From: Limnephilus marmoratus
Taxonomy: Eukaryota > Arthropoda > Insecta > Trichoptera > Limnephilidae
Length of the DNA: 64,000 nt
NCBI GenBank assembly: GCA_917880885.1
Contig: OU862934.1
Coordinates: forward strand, 34,518,734 to 34,582,733
Direction: 5' to 3'
A program made the position numbers and the translations under genes. Positions within the stretch are counted from its first letter, which is position 1, and each line of letters starts with the position of its first letter. Positions 53,290 through 62,900 of this stretch are shown one piece after another. Below the pieces are notes generated by a model. It made no database searches. It was not told the origin of the DNA and saw only the letters and a list, made by a program, of their open reading frames with translations.

Positions 53290-54250
53290 GATCGATTTGT
53301 TTTTGGTGCGACAACTTTAACAGCTTCCAATCGCCAAAACGATTCTCTTTCTCCATAGTTTCTCCGGATGCGACACCACCTCGGCGATACATGGAAAGAG
53401 TAAAGTGGAAATCACTAAGCTCTTCACATAAAATCCTGGCCTCACCAAGACGTTTCAGCAATATTCACAGATCCCTCAGCAGTGTTTGTACTATGACCAT
53501 ATCGATTAATAGTGAAGTACCAATTTCTGCAAACTCCTTGTACGCCCCTGTATGGCTAGCTTTCAGTTATATCATATCTTGCACGTAGAGATGGCAACAT
53601 TTTGAATACTGGAGGAATCTGCTGCACACACGCCAAGTAGAGATGGATAAGTTCTGCATTTTGCCGGAGGCCTCCGAGACGTGCTTCCTTTTAAAAGTAC
53701 TTGAGTTCTTGGAGCAGGCCCCGGGAGCCACTCCCGACTCGCGAATGGTCCGAGCGCGCAAAAGAATTCAAACGCGCAACCTGCTTCCTACTCGCAAATG
53801 GCTCGAACCGAGACGCTCGGGTTCCACCCTAGCAGGAGCTCGCAAAAGAACTCGAATGCGCGACCTACTCCGACTCGCACATGTGGCCCGGACCGTGACG
53901 CACGGGTTTGACGAGTGTGAACTGCCACCATGCCGTGCCGCGCTGCCACCCGGCTGTGGCTCGTCCCGCCGAGTTCCAGCTACAAGTACTGTACCGGGTT
54001 CTTTGGGAGTAGTCGATTTGAAAAGGGAGTAGGAGTAGGAGCCGCTTCGCGTGAAGAACCTGAGTTTAAGAGCCCACTCCATCTGAACCTATACATCGCT
54101 AACGCCAAGTAGCTGTCCCAAAACACCATGACGCTCGGAATCAATGAACTTCTTCATCAGGGTAAACATGTGGAAGTATCTACTGAACCCACAAAGGCCG
54201 TTATCCTTGAGGGATTCCAGATGATTCTGAAATTTAGTCAAAGCTGACCG
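53290..54250 (-). pseudogene. Element B gene, N-terminal part in inverted right arm
   Basis: Minus-strand frames give KFQNHLESLKDNG, RYFHMFTLMKKFIDSE, LACVQQI, then RLGEARILCEELSDFHFTLS and MYRRGGVASGETMEKENRFG. The block order differs from A because this arm is rearranged, and a hAT MITE interrupts it. It provides the RLGEAR..SMYRRGG block, which is missing or unreadable in A. Confidence 0.5.
53638..54101. mobile_element. hAT MITE (TAGAGATGGATAAGTTC ends), 8-bp TSD
   Basis: 464 bp, locally GC-rich. Ends TAGAGATGGATAAGTTC and the inverse TAGCGATGTATAGGTTC (13 of 17 identical). ACGCCAAG is duplicated at 53630-53637 and 54102-54109. The equivalent site in copy A is unoccupied (ACACGCCAAGTAGCTG at about 46681). 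Confidence 0.85.
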
Positions 54251-54889
54251 TTTAGCCATTTCATTTTTAACAATAAAAATTTAATTTTTAACAATAAAAC
54301 TTTCCTTTTTAACAATAAAAACTGTTTTATTTTTTATTTTTTTTATTTGACATTTTCACCCTCCATATCTCATTAAGCATTGATCCTAACAAAAAAGCTT
54401 ATAGAACCTTTTTTGTAGAGAATTTTATGTAAATAATTTAGTTTGCAAATATTTTTTCACTAGAGTCAGTAATTTTCGAGTTATTAACGAAAAACTGAAA
54501 AAAGAACCTTTAGAGACCCCCTCACCCTTAGCTCCACCCCCCCCCCAATATTTTTAGTATGTTGTTAAGGAAAACTTCCTCTACAACTGTCCAAAATTGG
54601 CTTCTACACGAATTAGTTCCTCTATTTTCTCTTCGTTGTCTGGACTACTACAATCAAAGGCACATTCAACAAACAAAACCATTTTTTTTTGCTTGCTGTA
54701 AGTATTATGTAAGGAGGATATTATTTCAATAAAATTATATAATAAATATATCGAACTATAAATAAACTAACCCAAAAATTAGCCGCACAATATTTTAACA
54801 ATTTGTAATACATAGCAACAAGTACATATTATAAATACGCTGGTTGTGATCATGTGGGCCTGTGTCATCTTTAGGGATGTTATGTACGG

Positions 54890-55913
54890 CAGTGGTCCCC
54901 AACCCATACCGGTACCGGGCCGTGGACCAAATGGTACTGGGCTGCTCAAGCAAGGGCTTGCTTAAACCAAAATACTTTTGAAAAAAAGTTTAAGCTGTTA
55001 TTATAGTTGTTTTTATGTAAATTGGAGGGGACCCCACCACTTTCCCAACGGCGTTATAAGGAAACATATGGTTTCCTCCTTCACCGCACACGTCAAGACT
55101 CTATTTTTTTTTTAACGAAGCTACATTTATTTGAACGACTCTAGACCCTCCAATGTCCATGCATACGGGGTTAGTAAGCAGTATGCAAGTACTTACATTA
55201 ACATTATACAAAAGATAAATAAAAGTAGCAGCCCGTGGAATGATTCTTCTGAAATCTATAGAGAAAAATATATACAGATAAAGGTGTTAGTAAATAAAGA
55301 AAAATAAGAGCTGCGCCCGGTTGAGGAGACCTGGTTAAGATAAATAACGAAAAAGTAACAGTAATAATATAATGCAAGTATTTGCAAAAATAACTGAGAG
55401 AAGAAAAGGCATAAAAATAAAATATCTATACAGAGAAGGTATTCCACAAACCACCAGGCAGTCCCAATGACAATGTGTATGGCTATCGGCCCAACCGCAG
55501 ACGAAACCCGGAGTCCGCGCCCTTTAGCCGACTCACCGATTTTGCCACGAAGAAATATATGTGGGAAAGAAGAGGAAGTTTTTGAAGACTCGGGGAAAAG
55601 ATCAGCGTCGGATTGTCGGAGGGGGGGCGGAAGGACGTCGAGACCACGCGGCTGTTCCTCAGGCCTACCCATATCATTGGGGGAGGCGCGGGAGGATCGC
55701 AGAAAAACCGCTCCAGTATGGGTTTTTATGTAAATTTAAAATTCAGATAAAGGTTATTAATGAATGTGAGAAAATTCTTTAATTGTCTGTTGCTACCTGA
55801 CCAAATAACGAAGATATTCGCCGAAGATGTTATATTTAATTGCCCCCAGTGGGCCGCGGTAAAATTATCAAACTTTGACCGGTCCGCGGCGACCAAAAGG
55901 TTGGGGAACACCG
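54890..55913. mobile_element. hAT element (CAGTGGTCCCCAACC ends)
   Basis: Left CAGTGGTCCCCAACC, right the inverse CGGTGTTCCCCAACC (13 of 15), each followed by GG/CCGCGG-rich subterminal DNA, as in a common hAT family. The flanks ATGTACGG and GTGTACTG match at six of eight, an aged duplication. The internal ORFs have no recognisable transposase. Confidence 0.65.
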
Positions 55914-56356
55914 GTGTACTGATACATTGTACTTGCCCACCGCACAGATGATGTAGTGGGAAGAGTGACCGGCTAGCCATTTTGACGCCTAGGTAGAAGT
56001 GGGGAGAAACGAGGGAAAAATGGGGAGAAAATGAAGGGGAACGGAGAAAGGGATCGAAGGTGAGGGGAGGAAGGGAGGTAGAGGGAAGTAGAGGGGAAAA
56101 CCTGCGCCTTTGGAAAGGCATTGGAACAATTGTATGCGAAGTCTTCAGGGTGAGCAGTTCGGCCAGGGCAAAGAAGAAGTCCAAGTTGTAGTTCGAGCGG
56201 AGAGGCAGGGCAGGCGAAGATGTTGACGAGATGGCGGATTCTGGCACTCTGCCAGTCCAGAGCTTTTAGGGCTCTATTTAAAGAGGGAAACAGCGGGTCT
56301 AGCCTTTTGTATCCCAGTAATTCCATGAACTGAGATCAGATTCCTGGAATCGGACC
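55914..56356. other. Purine-rich spacer
   Basis: Long GGGGAGAAA / GGGAGGAAGGG purine stretch at 55990-56095. No gene recognised. Confidence 0.35.
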
Positions 56357-56364
56357 GGGTAGAG

Positions 56365-56990
56365 CCGATATTTTTGCGGCCCGCACAAATATCTGCCGTT
56401 TTCTTTTTAACTATATTTTATTTCATGTACAATTATACTATCCGGTTTTTTGCGGCCTGCACAAATATCTGTCGTTTTCTTTTTAAAAATGTATTTTTTC
56501 ATGTACAATTATATTATTCGTTTTTTGCGGCCCGCACAAATATCTGCTGTTTTCTTTTTAACTATATTTTATTTCATGTACAATTATACTATCCGGTTTT
56601 TTGCGGCCTGCACAAATATCTGTCGTTTTCTTTTTAAAAATGTATTTTTTCATGTACAATTAATTATATTATTCGTTTTTTGCAGCCCGCACAAATATCT
56701 GCCGTTTTCTTTTTAACTATATTTTATTTCATGTACAATTATACTATCCGGTTTTTTGCGGCCTGCACAAATATCTGTCGTTTTCTTTTTAAAAATGTAT
56801 TTTTTCATGTACAATTATATTATTCGTTTTTTGCGGCCCGCACAAATATCTGCCGTTTTCTTTTTAACTATATTTTATTTCATGTACAATTATACTATCC
56901 GGTTTTTTGCGGCCTGCACAAATATCTGTCGTTTTCTTTTTAAAAATATATTTTTTCATGTACAATTAATTATATTATCCGTTTTTTTAC
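56365..56990. repeat. Dimeric satellite, eight about 76-bp monomers
   Basis: The GCGGCC/GCAGCC anchor recurs at 56376, 56452, 56527, 56603, 56682, 56758, 56833 and 56909. Monomers alternate between type A (CCCGCACAAATATCTGCCG..AACTATATTTTATTTC) and type B (CCTGCACAAATATCTGTCG..AAAAATGTATTTTTTC). This makes four about 151-bp dimers, a higher-order repeat. Confidence 0.8.
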
Positions 56991-57455
56991 AATTAATTAT
57001 ATTGTTGTTTGAGACTTTCAGGGGGGCAGTAGAAGACCCAGAGAAAATTAGGGTGTAGGTAGATTAAAAAAAATGGTCTAAAAAAGACCAAAAAAACACG
57101 CTTATCACATACCAATAAAGCAAAATATACTTTAATATTGGTTAATTATTGTTATTGTATGAATTGTAATAATTTTTATCACGTGTGCAAAAATTCACAC
57201 ATTTCGATAGTTCGGGAAGTAGATTAGAATTTAACTGAAAGATTCCATTACAGATCTGCACAATTCTTTTTAAATATAATATTATGATTTAACGTGTTTT
57301 GTGTATTAATTATTATTAAGAATTGACACTATATCATGAACACAAGAAGGAAGGAAGTACAACCCCCCCCCTCCCGAAATCATAAGTGTGCGGCCCGCGG
57401 TGATACCACGCATTGTCCTATGTGCCCCTTGACCAGAAAAGTGTGACGACCGCTG
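56365..57455. mobile_element. hAT-like element containing a satellite array
   Basis: GGGTAGAG is duplicated at 56357-56364 and 57456-57463. The right end is a typical hAT terminus (inverse CAGCGGTCGTCACACTTTTC). The left end begins CCGATATTTTTGCGGCC, so terminal similarity is weak and the call rests on the 8-bp duplication plus one good end. Confidence 0.5.
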
Positions 57456-57534
57456 GGGTAGAGTATATGAATGCAACGGCGTTCATGTTGTCACATCCCG
57501 CCTGACACACTACGCTCCCCTGATATTTATTTTG

Positions 57535-57851
57535 TATTTCAGGAGCGAAAGATCTAGGAAGGAAAAGGTGTGAGGGGAGGGTAGGAATCTGGGGAATGGG
57601 TTTGAATTCATCTCTCCCACTGCGGTGCAAGGCGATGGGTCGAGAGAGTCTTACCGGAGGGATACAAAGGTCGCCACACAATAAGTGAACAGACGCATCC
57701 GCCGCCAAGACATAGTCAATCCTCACCCGATGAACCCAGGTCACCCCTGCTATGTCACCAAGTTTAACTAGCCACTTGGGGTGACCTATGGCAGAGGTGT
57801 TGGTTATTCAGTGAATGGTTCCCGGGCGGCGGTAACCGTACCGTCTCCCAT
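57535..57851 (-). mobile_element. SINE-B family member 3, tail missing
   Basis: Contains ACTTGGGGTGACCTATGGC, AGGTGTTGGTTATTCAGTGA and the GGGTCGAGAGAGTC insert shared with 26165-26470. The LINE-like hairpin tail is not present on the left side. Confidence 0.6.
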
Positions 57852-58163
57852 GATGAAAAGAATACAAACGAACACAAATATAAATTATAAATATAGTGGA
57901 ATTGTATAGTGAGAACTTTTCATTCAAATATCTTAAAAATATCACGGAATTAATTTTGCTTTAAAGTATATGTTAATCACAAGTAGATAGATAGACAATT
58001 TCACTATCGATCTCCAATACACAGAATACAGAATGGTAAGTAAAATATTTATCCCGTTTCGACAGACAAAACATAATATTCAGGCCTTCCTGCCAAACAC
58101 GGATACAGCAGTTATATACCATTGTGTGTGTGTCTCCCCCCTACCTACCTACCCTATACTTAC
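57852..58163. other. Spacer
   Basis: AT-rich. It ends in a pyrimidine-rich CTCCCCCCTACCTACCTACC tract just before the possible exon. Confidence 0.3.
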
Positions 58164-58439
58164 CTACCCAAGTCTGCGAGGATCGCAATGGGACACAACC
58201 ATGGACATATGAATATATCTGGACCTCCCCATACCGGTTCCATGGAGCCGGCTGGGCTTACGAGAACCTCGCTTGAATCTAAAAAATGTGACATCATCAT
58301 TCTTGTCCTGACCAGCGCCGAGCTCACATCGTACATTTTACGAACAAAAATGAGAGCTTGTGCTATACATTATACCCTAATATTTGTGGACGTAGCGAAT
58401 GTGGGCGTTTCTCCAGTGAGCTCGTCGCTGGTTACAGGG
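58164..58439 (+). CDS. Possible host exon, unknown protein
   Basis: A pyrimidine-rich tract and AG (58162-58163) precede an open frame that ends at GTAAGT (58440-58445). The translation includes MGHNHGHMNISGPPHTG, then KKCDIIILVLTSAELTSYI and FVDVANVGVSPVSSSLVTG. I do not recognise it. Either splice site could be chance, and no partner exon was found. Confidence 0.25.
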
Positions 58440-58879
58440 GTAAGTAAATTATGAAACATTTGTAAAAGTGTCTTAACTAAATACGGCAACAAAATGTTAA
58501 AAAGGGCGAACTTTACTTTGCCGAATTTGGACTTATAACGTGGCGAGCAATTCGCGCTCCCATGTAAAAAGGTCTATTCATTCAAAAGCAGATTTTGCTT
58601 TTAAGAACTAAATGGTGATATTATAATGCGAGATGCCTATATACCGTCAGATTGATTTTTTAACGAATCATAGTCATCTTTCCCCTCTTCGCCCCCCCAT
58701 AGTTTGGTTTTACCCCTCATCTGTATCTTCTCGTCTATTGGCCCCAGTCCACGTTGGCCCAACGTGCTCGACCAACGCGTTGGCCAGATTTTTGTGGTAC
58801 CGTTCACACGTTGGCGTGTCTCATTCTGCATTGGTCGCTGGATGGAGATGGACGTTAACGGGGCCGCTGCAATATACTT

Positions 58880-59945
58880 ATACAGCGCGATGCGATGTAT
58901 TCTGTATGTAGCCATTAATGACTCTTTTTTAAATTCAGTTAGTGGAATATTCATATTATCTGCTATTCTACTCCAAGCATCATTAACCTGAAATATATTT
59001 TTTTTGGTAGGTATACTTACAGACTACTACTATAGAACAGTCCTATAATATTTCAAGAGGTTTAAATAACCCATCAATATTGATATGAATTATCATTTAG
59101 TGTTCGACTGAAACAGGACTTTCCACCGAAACTGAAACCGAATCTTCGGTTTTTAGACATGTTAAAAATTGTTTGTTTACTGTTATTTGCTTATTATTCG
59201 GGCAGTTAACACGTGTTAAATAAATAAATAAAAAACAGTAATCGAAGTATGTGAAAAAATAATATTTATTTATATTACTTCTACAAAACCAACAAAATTT
59301 ATAAAAAATAACAAAACACGTTAACTCAATTTGGGAGGCGGGAATGGGTACCTTCATTGGATAACCAACACACCTGGCATCTGGCATAGATCACCCCAAG
59401 TGGTTCGCTACGTTTGGTGATTAAGCAGGGGTGCCCGGATTCATGGGATGCGGTTTGTCTAGGTTTGATGACCAGGACACACTGAACGCCAGATTCCTAG
59501 CCATCCCTTAAACCCTTTTCCCAGAACTCTCCTCTCCTTCCTTTCCTTAAATAACCCTCCACACAGCATCCCCAAAGATGACATAGACCCTGGGGAAATT
59601 ATTTTCCTCAGGGCCTCCTGTGTGGAGCTCATGTAAAAAAAGAACAGTCCAATAATATTTCAAGAGGTTTAAATAACCCTTTAATATTAACATGAATTAT
59701 TATTATGAATATTGATATTTTTGAAATCGGTCCAGTAGTTTTTGAGTTTATTCGTTACAAAGTACAAAAATACAAATCATTCCTCATTATTATATTAGTG
59801 TGATTATCATTACTCCGAAGTCACAACTAAACATGTATTATTTAAAATATATTAATTGTGATTATAATAATCAATTAGCCTAAACATTTCCTTATTACTC
59901 CATGACGCCATGTTCGTGAAATAATCGTTGGAACAATTAAGCGCG
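58880..59945 (-). pseudogene. MADF/Myb-SANT-like protein remnant, split
   Basis: The N-terminal piece at 59850-59900 reads ASWSNKEMFRLIDYYNHN, the opening helix of a MADF domain. The later piece at 58895-58990 reads NDAWSRIADNMNIPLTEFKK and SLMATYR, the third-helix 'DAWxxIAxxxxxP..EFKKK' region. About 850 bp of repeats separate them. MADF proteins of Harbinger elements bind DNA with the transposase. Confidence 0.5.
59328..59642 (+). mobile_element. SINE-B family member 4, complete tail
   Basis: Plus-oriented copy from CAATTTGGGAGGCGGGAATG to the hairpin (AAATTATTTTCCTCAGGGCC) and CTCCTGTGTGGAGCTC, then an A tract at 59636. About 60-bp direct repeats (AGAACAGTCC..ATAATATTTCAAGAGG) lie at 59034-59095 and 59641-59700 around it and its left flank. 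Confidence 0.7.
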
Positions 59946-60194
59946 ACAAACAGCGTCCGCTCCGGCCGACACGTGTCTGTGAACTGCTGTGAACTGAGCG
60001 CTCGGCCAACGTGTGAACGCTGTTTGTGGCTTGCGACAAATTCCTTTGATTTGTGCACGAAAAACCGACACCCATCGGCTCGTCAGCGAGCGTTGGCCGT
60101 GGTAGGCCGCAAATGCCAAATACACACAAAATGGCCCTGTACACGTTGGCCCAACGCATTGGCCGAGCGCGTTGGGCCAACGCGGACTGGGGCC

Positions 60195-60839
60195 TTATTA
60201 ATTTTGGATGTCTATGGACACAACAAAAAAGCTGGATAAATAGTACCTTGAAAATGAGGCTAACTATTTTCAGTTTTTGACGCAAATAAAACACTTTTCT
60301 GTTTAGATTTTTTTTATTGTATTCTTAATCATATATTCCTGAGGCAGGGTAAGAGGGTTTTTTTTTTCAAAAATAGCATCCATTTGGTTAGAAAAATTCC
60401 AAAGTTGCCTCCAAATTCATGGATAAATCGTCATCTTTTATAATTTAAAGTAAAAATCTAAAATCGGATTCACATCTGTACTTTATATATACCTTTTCGT
60501 TAAAAAAAATCGAAATAATTTGGTATTTTAGCCGTAAATCCAAAACCAAATTTTGAATGAAACAGGCCGCGCAGACGTTCCACGCATTTGGAATGATTAT
60601 GAATACCGTTAAAGCTATCTGAAACTGAAAATAGAGGAGGAGATAGCGCATCACGGCATAATAATAAAATACAATCACGATATTAAAGAATATTTATGGA
60701 TTTTATCAGGACGTAAATTCATATGAAATTTTAAATTCTTGCGTAAATTTTGTATGAATTATTATATAAGCACCATACGAAAATGAAAATCGTGCAGTCC
60801 TTACGCGGCATAATTTTTTTTTAACATGGCCACACCAAT
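60195..60839. other. Spacer, nothing recognised
   Basis: No coding or repeat structure. A scrap GAGGAGATAGCGCATCACGGCATAA at 60636-60660 resembles the family F terminus. Confidence 0.3.
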
Positions 60840-61080
60840 GTTTCTTTGTTGGTATAAAACAAATTTCTACTTCTTTTGTTGGTAATTCCGTACAACTGTG
60901 AAGACTGTGAAGTTTGTGAATGGTGACAGTTGTGCGACGAAGTTTGTGACGTGTGGTTTAATCGGTTATTTTTGTGAACTTAAAAACGTTTTAAATACGA
61001 TTTATTTGTGAAAGTGACATCTTTTTGAGAAGCACAACTCATTTCCCCCCAATTACATCGTTTTTCAAATAATTCAAGGT
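60840..61080 (+). promoter_or_regulatory. Possible 5' UTR exon with donor
   Basis: TATAAAAC at about 60852 is followed by a GTGAAG/TTTGTGA-rich leader typical of insect 5' UTRs. It ends at AATTCAAGGTAAAATC, a plausible splice donor at 61079. There is no ORF. Weak; it could be chance in AT-rich DNA. Confidence 0.2.
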
Positions 61081-61594
61081 AAAATCAAAAGGTTTGAAAT
61101 TATAATCTGTTAGAACAATATCCATGTTGTCAAGAATTTGACAGTTTTATTTCAACGTTTTATAAATAATAACATGGTTGTTTCTTTCAATTTGTAATAA
61201 TGTATCAAACTTAAGTGTTTTGAGAACAGTCGTGGTTAATTTAAAGCGGTAATTGTGCAATTTCAAATGGTTTATTTTGTAATTCGGTCCACCGGATATT
61301 TGACAGCCATTATTTAGTTGCTCCGTGGGCTTTCGAGTGGGATTTTAGTCGTAAATTAAAGTTTGGTAAACTGCCTCGCTTTAAATTTAGACTTCAGTTC
61401 GTTAGTAAGGTAGTTGATGATGATATATACTTAATTTGGCCTTTGAAATTAATTGAAATGGTTTAATTTGATCTAGTGGTGTCCAAGAAACCAAACAAAA
61501 CATTGGCACACTTTGTTATGATTTGTTGTTTTGGTTTTATGAAATAGATTTTAATGACATTTAGTTTCAGAATATCATTAATAATACCTATTGT

Positions 61595-62360
61595 AATATA
61601 GGGAGGAATGCAGAATACGCCAATGTCAGGGAATTTAATAAAAATGCACTTTCTAGATGAGAAAAGTGTGTAGAAACTCATTAAAAAAAGAATTAATGTG
61701 CGGAAAGCAAAATTGAGGGAGATACAGCCGATCAAAGTTTTATAAAATTGTGTATGTTAACCCAGCGCCGGATCTGCCCGCCCGCCCCCCCCCCCCCCAT
61801 AACCTAACCTAACCTAACCTAACCTAACCCAACCTAACCTTTCTAGCGGGCTTGTGTATGTTAACCCAGCGCCGGATCTGCCCGCCCCCCCCCCCCCCAT
61901 AACCTAACCTAACCTAACCTAACCTAACCGAACCTAACCTAACCTAACCTTTCTAGCGGGCTTGTGTATGTTATCTTTACATTAAAAAACAGCCTACGTT
62001 TTTAAATGTTTGTCTGGCGGGATTCTCCATTCCAGTGCCTATTTACATTATATTATTAATTCTGTTTTTCATAATTACGCGCCTTATAATTTACCCCACC
62101 AAGTCGGCTACAATCGTATCTAGGCTCTTGTTTGTATCAGGTCCGGGATACCAACATAACAGTGACAACGATGGCGGGCGGGCTGTCATAGTATCAGTTC
62201 GCGAAGTGAAATTTTATAAAACTTTGATCGGCTGTATCTCCCTCAATTTTGCTTTCCGCACATTAATTCTTTTTTTAATGAGTTTCTACACACTTTTCTC
62301 ATCTAGAAAGTGCATTTTTATTAAATTCCCTGACATTGGCGTATTCTGCATTTCACCCGT
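61595..62360. repeat. About 145-bp inverted repeat enclosing telomere-type repeats
   Basis: 61603-61745 is inverted at about 62213-62350 (GGCGTATTCTGCAT..AGTTTCTACACACTTTTCTC..GATCGGCTGTATCTCCC). Between the arms are two tandem ~107-bp units, each with CAGCGCCGGATCTGCCCGCC, a C tract, (CCTAA)n and TTTCTAGCGGGCTTGTGTAT. Confidence 0.7.
61796..61950. repeat. Interstitial telomeric repeats (CCTAA)n, two blocks
   Basis: Blocks at about 61798-61841 and 61901-61950, with single variant units (CCCAA, CCGAA). They are the arthropod TTAGG telomere motif in CCTAA orientation. Each follows a C tract and the hAT-like end CAGCGCCGGATCTGCC. Confidence 0.75.
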
Positions 62361-62433
62361 AATATATTTTGGTTGTACTGTTCTAATCAAATTCTAGGAA
62401 AAAATTCGGTTTATGGGGGATGGTCCAAAAAAA

Positions 62434-62760
62434 AAATTTTTTTTTTTTATACTAATTATGGGCCTGAAAATCCGAATCTGAAAGAATTAGGCGGCGGCAA
62501 GCAATATTAACTGAGTTACACGACTTTAAAATTTTTTATACACACACAGGAAAATAGTCATTTTGGAAGCATTTTGATTCCTAGAAAATCAAACTAGTTA
62601 TTTTATACTAACTATGGGCCGGGGAATCCGAATCCGAAAGAATTAGGCGGCGGCAAGCAATATTAACTGAATTACACGACTTTAAAATTTTCTATACACA
62701 CACACATGAAAATAGTCATTTCGGAAGCATTTTGACACACGAAGTACGAAGATCATAGAA
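62434..62760. repeat. Two about 156-bp tandem units; third copy at 63322-63450
   Basis: TATACTAA(C/T)TATGGGCC, then AATCCGAATCCGAAAGAATT, GGCGGCGGCAAGCAATATTA and TTACACGACTTTAAAATTTT at 62447 and 62603. A third diverged unit sits in the centre of the palindromic array at 63322-63450. Confidence 0.7.
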
Positions 62761-62900
62761 AAACAAGAAATGTACAAAAACATGTGCCGGCAGTGTTACC
62801 AGCTCTCAAAAATATTTATCCCTATATTATGAATTACAACTATCTCAACGGCCGTATTCTTAAACCAAAAGTATGAAAATTCGTAGTCTTAAAAATGCGT

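Larger units (their letters stand above)
52492..54647 (+). mobile_element. Unassigned TIR element, copy B
   Basis: Ends TAGTCAAGGCAATCAAG and the inverse of TAGTCCAGACAACGAAG, flanked by CTA on both sides (52489-52491, 54648-54650). The arms share GTGTAGAAGCCAATTTTGG, AAGGTGTCCTTAAC and TTCGTTAATAACTC with copy A. It contains a decayed, partly rearranged copy of the same gene. One hAT MITE is inserted in the right arm. Confidence 0.6.
58741..60194 (-). mobile_element. Harbinger-like TIR element with MADF gene remnant
   Basis: Ends GGCCCCAGTCCACGTTGGCC and the inverse GGCCCCAGTCCGCGTTGGCC, with further CGTTGGCC motifs inside both ends. A minus-strand MADF/Myb-SANT-like protein remnant (see 58880-59945) suits PIF/Harbinger elements, which carry such an accessory gene. 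The flanks (ATT and TTA) do not give a clear 3-bp duplication. A SINE-B and a 60-bp direct repeat lie inside. Confidence 0.55.

Noticed and set aside
53768..54082. Arg/Ser-rich ORFs on both strands in the GC-rich block
   Set aside because: The block is a 464-bp hAT MITE with 8-bp TSD; the ORFs are by-products of GC-rich repeats.
56374..57058. Four overlapping ~88-100-codon plus-strand ORFs with repeated TNICRFLF..ILFHVQLYY text
   Set aside because: They are the dimeric satellite read in open frames; period and alternation follow the DNA repeat, not a protein.
59034..59700. 60-bp TSD of the SINE-B insertion
   Set aside because: Too long and diverged at several positions, and it does not abut the SINE 5' end.
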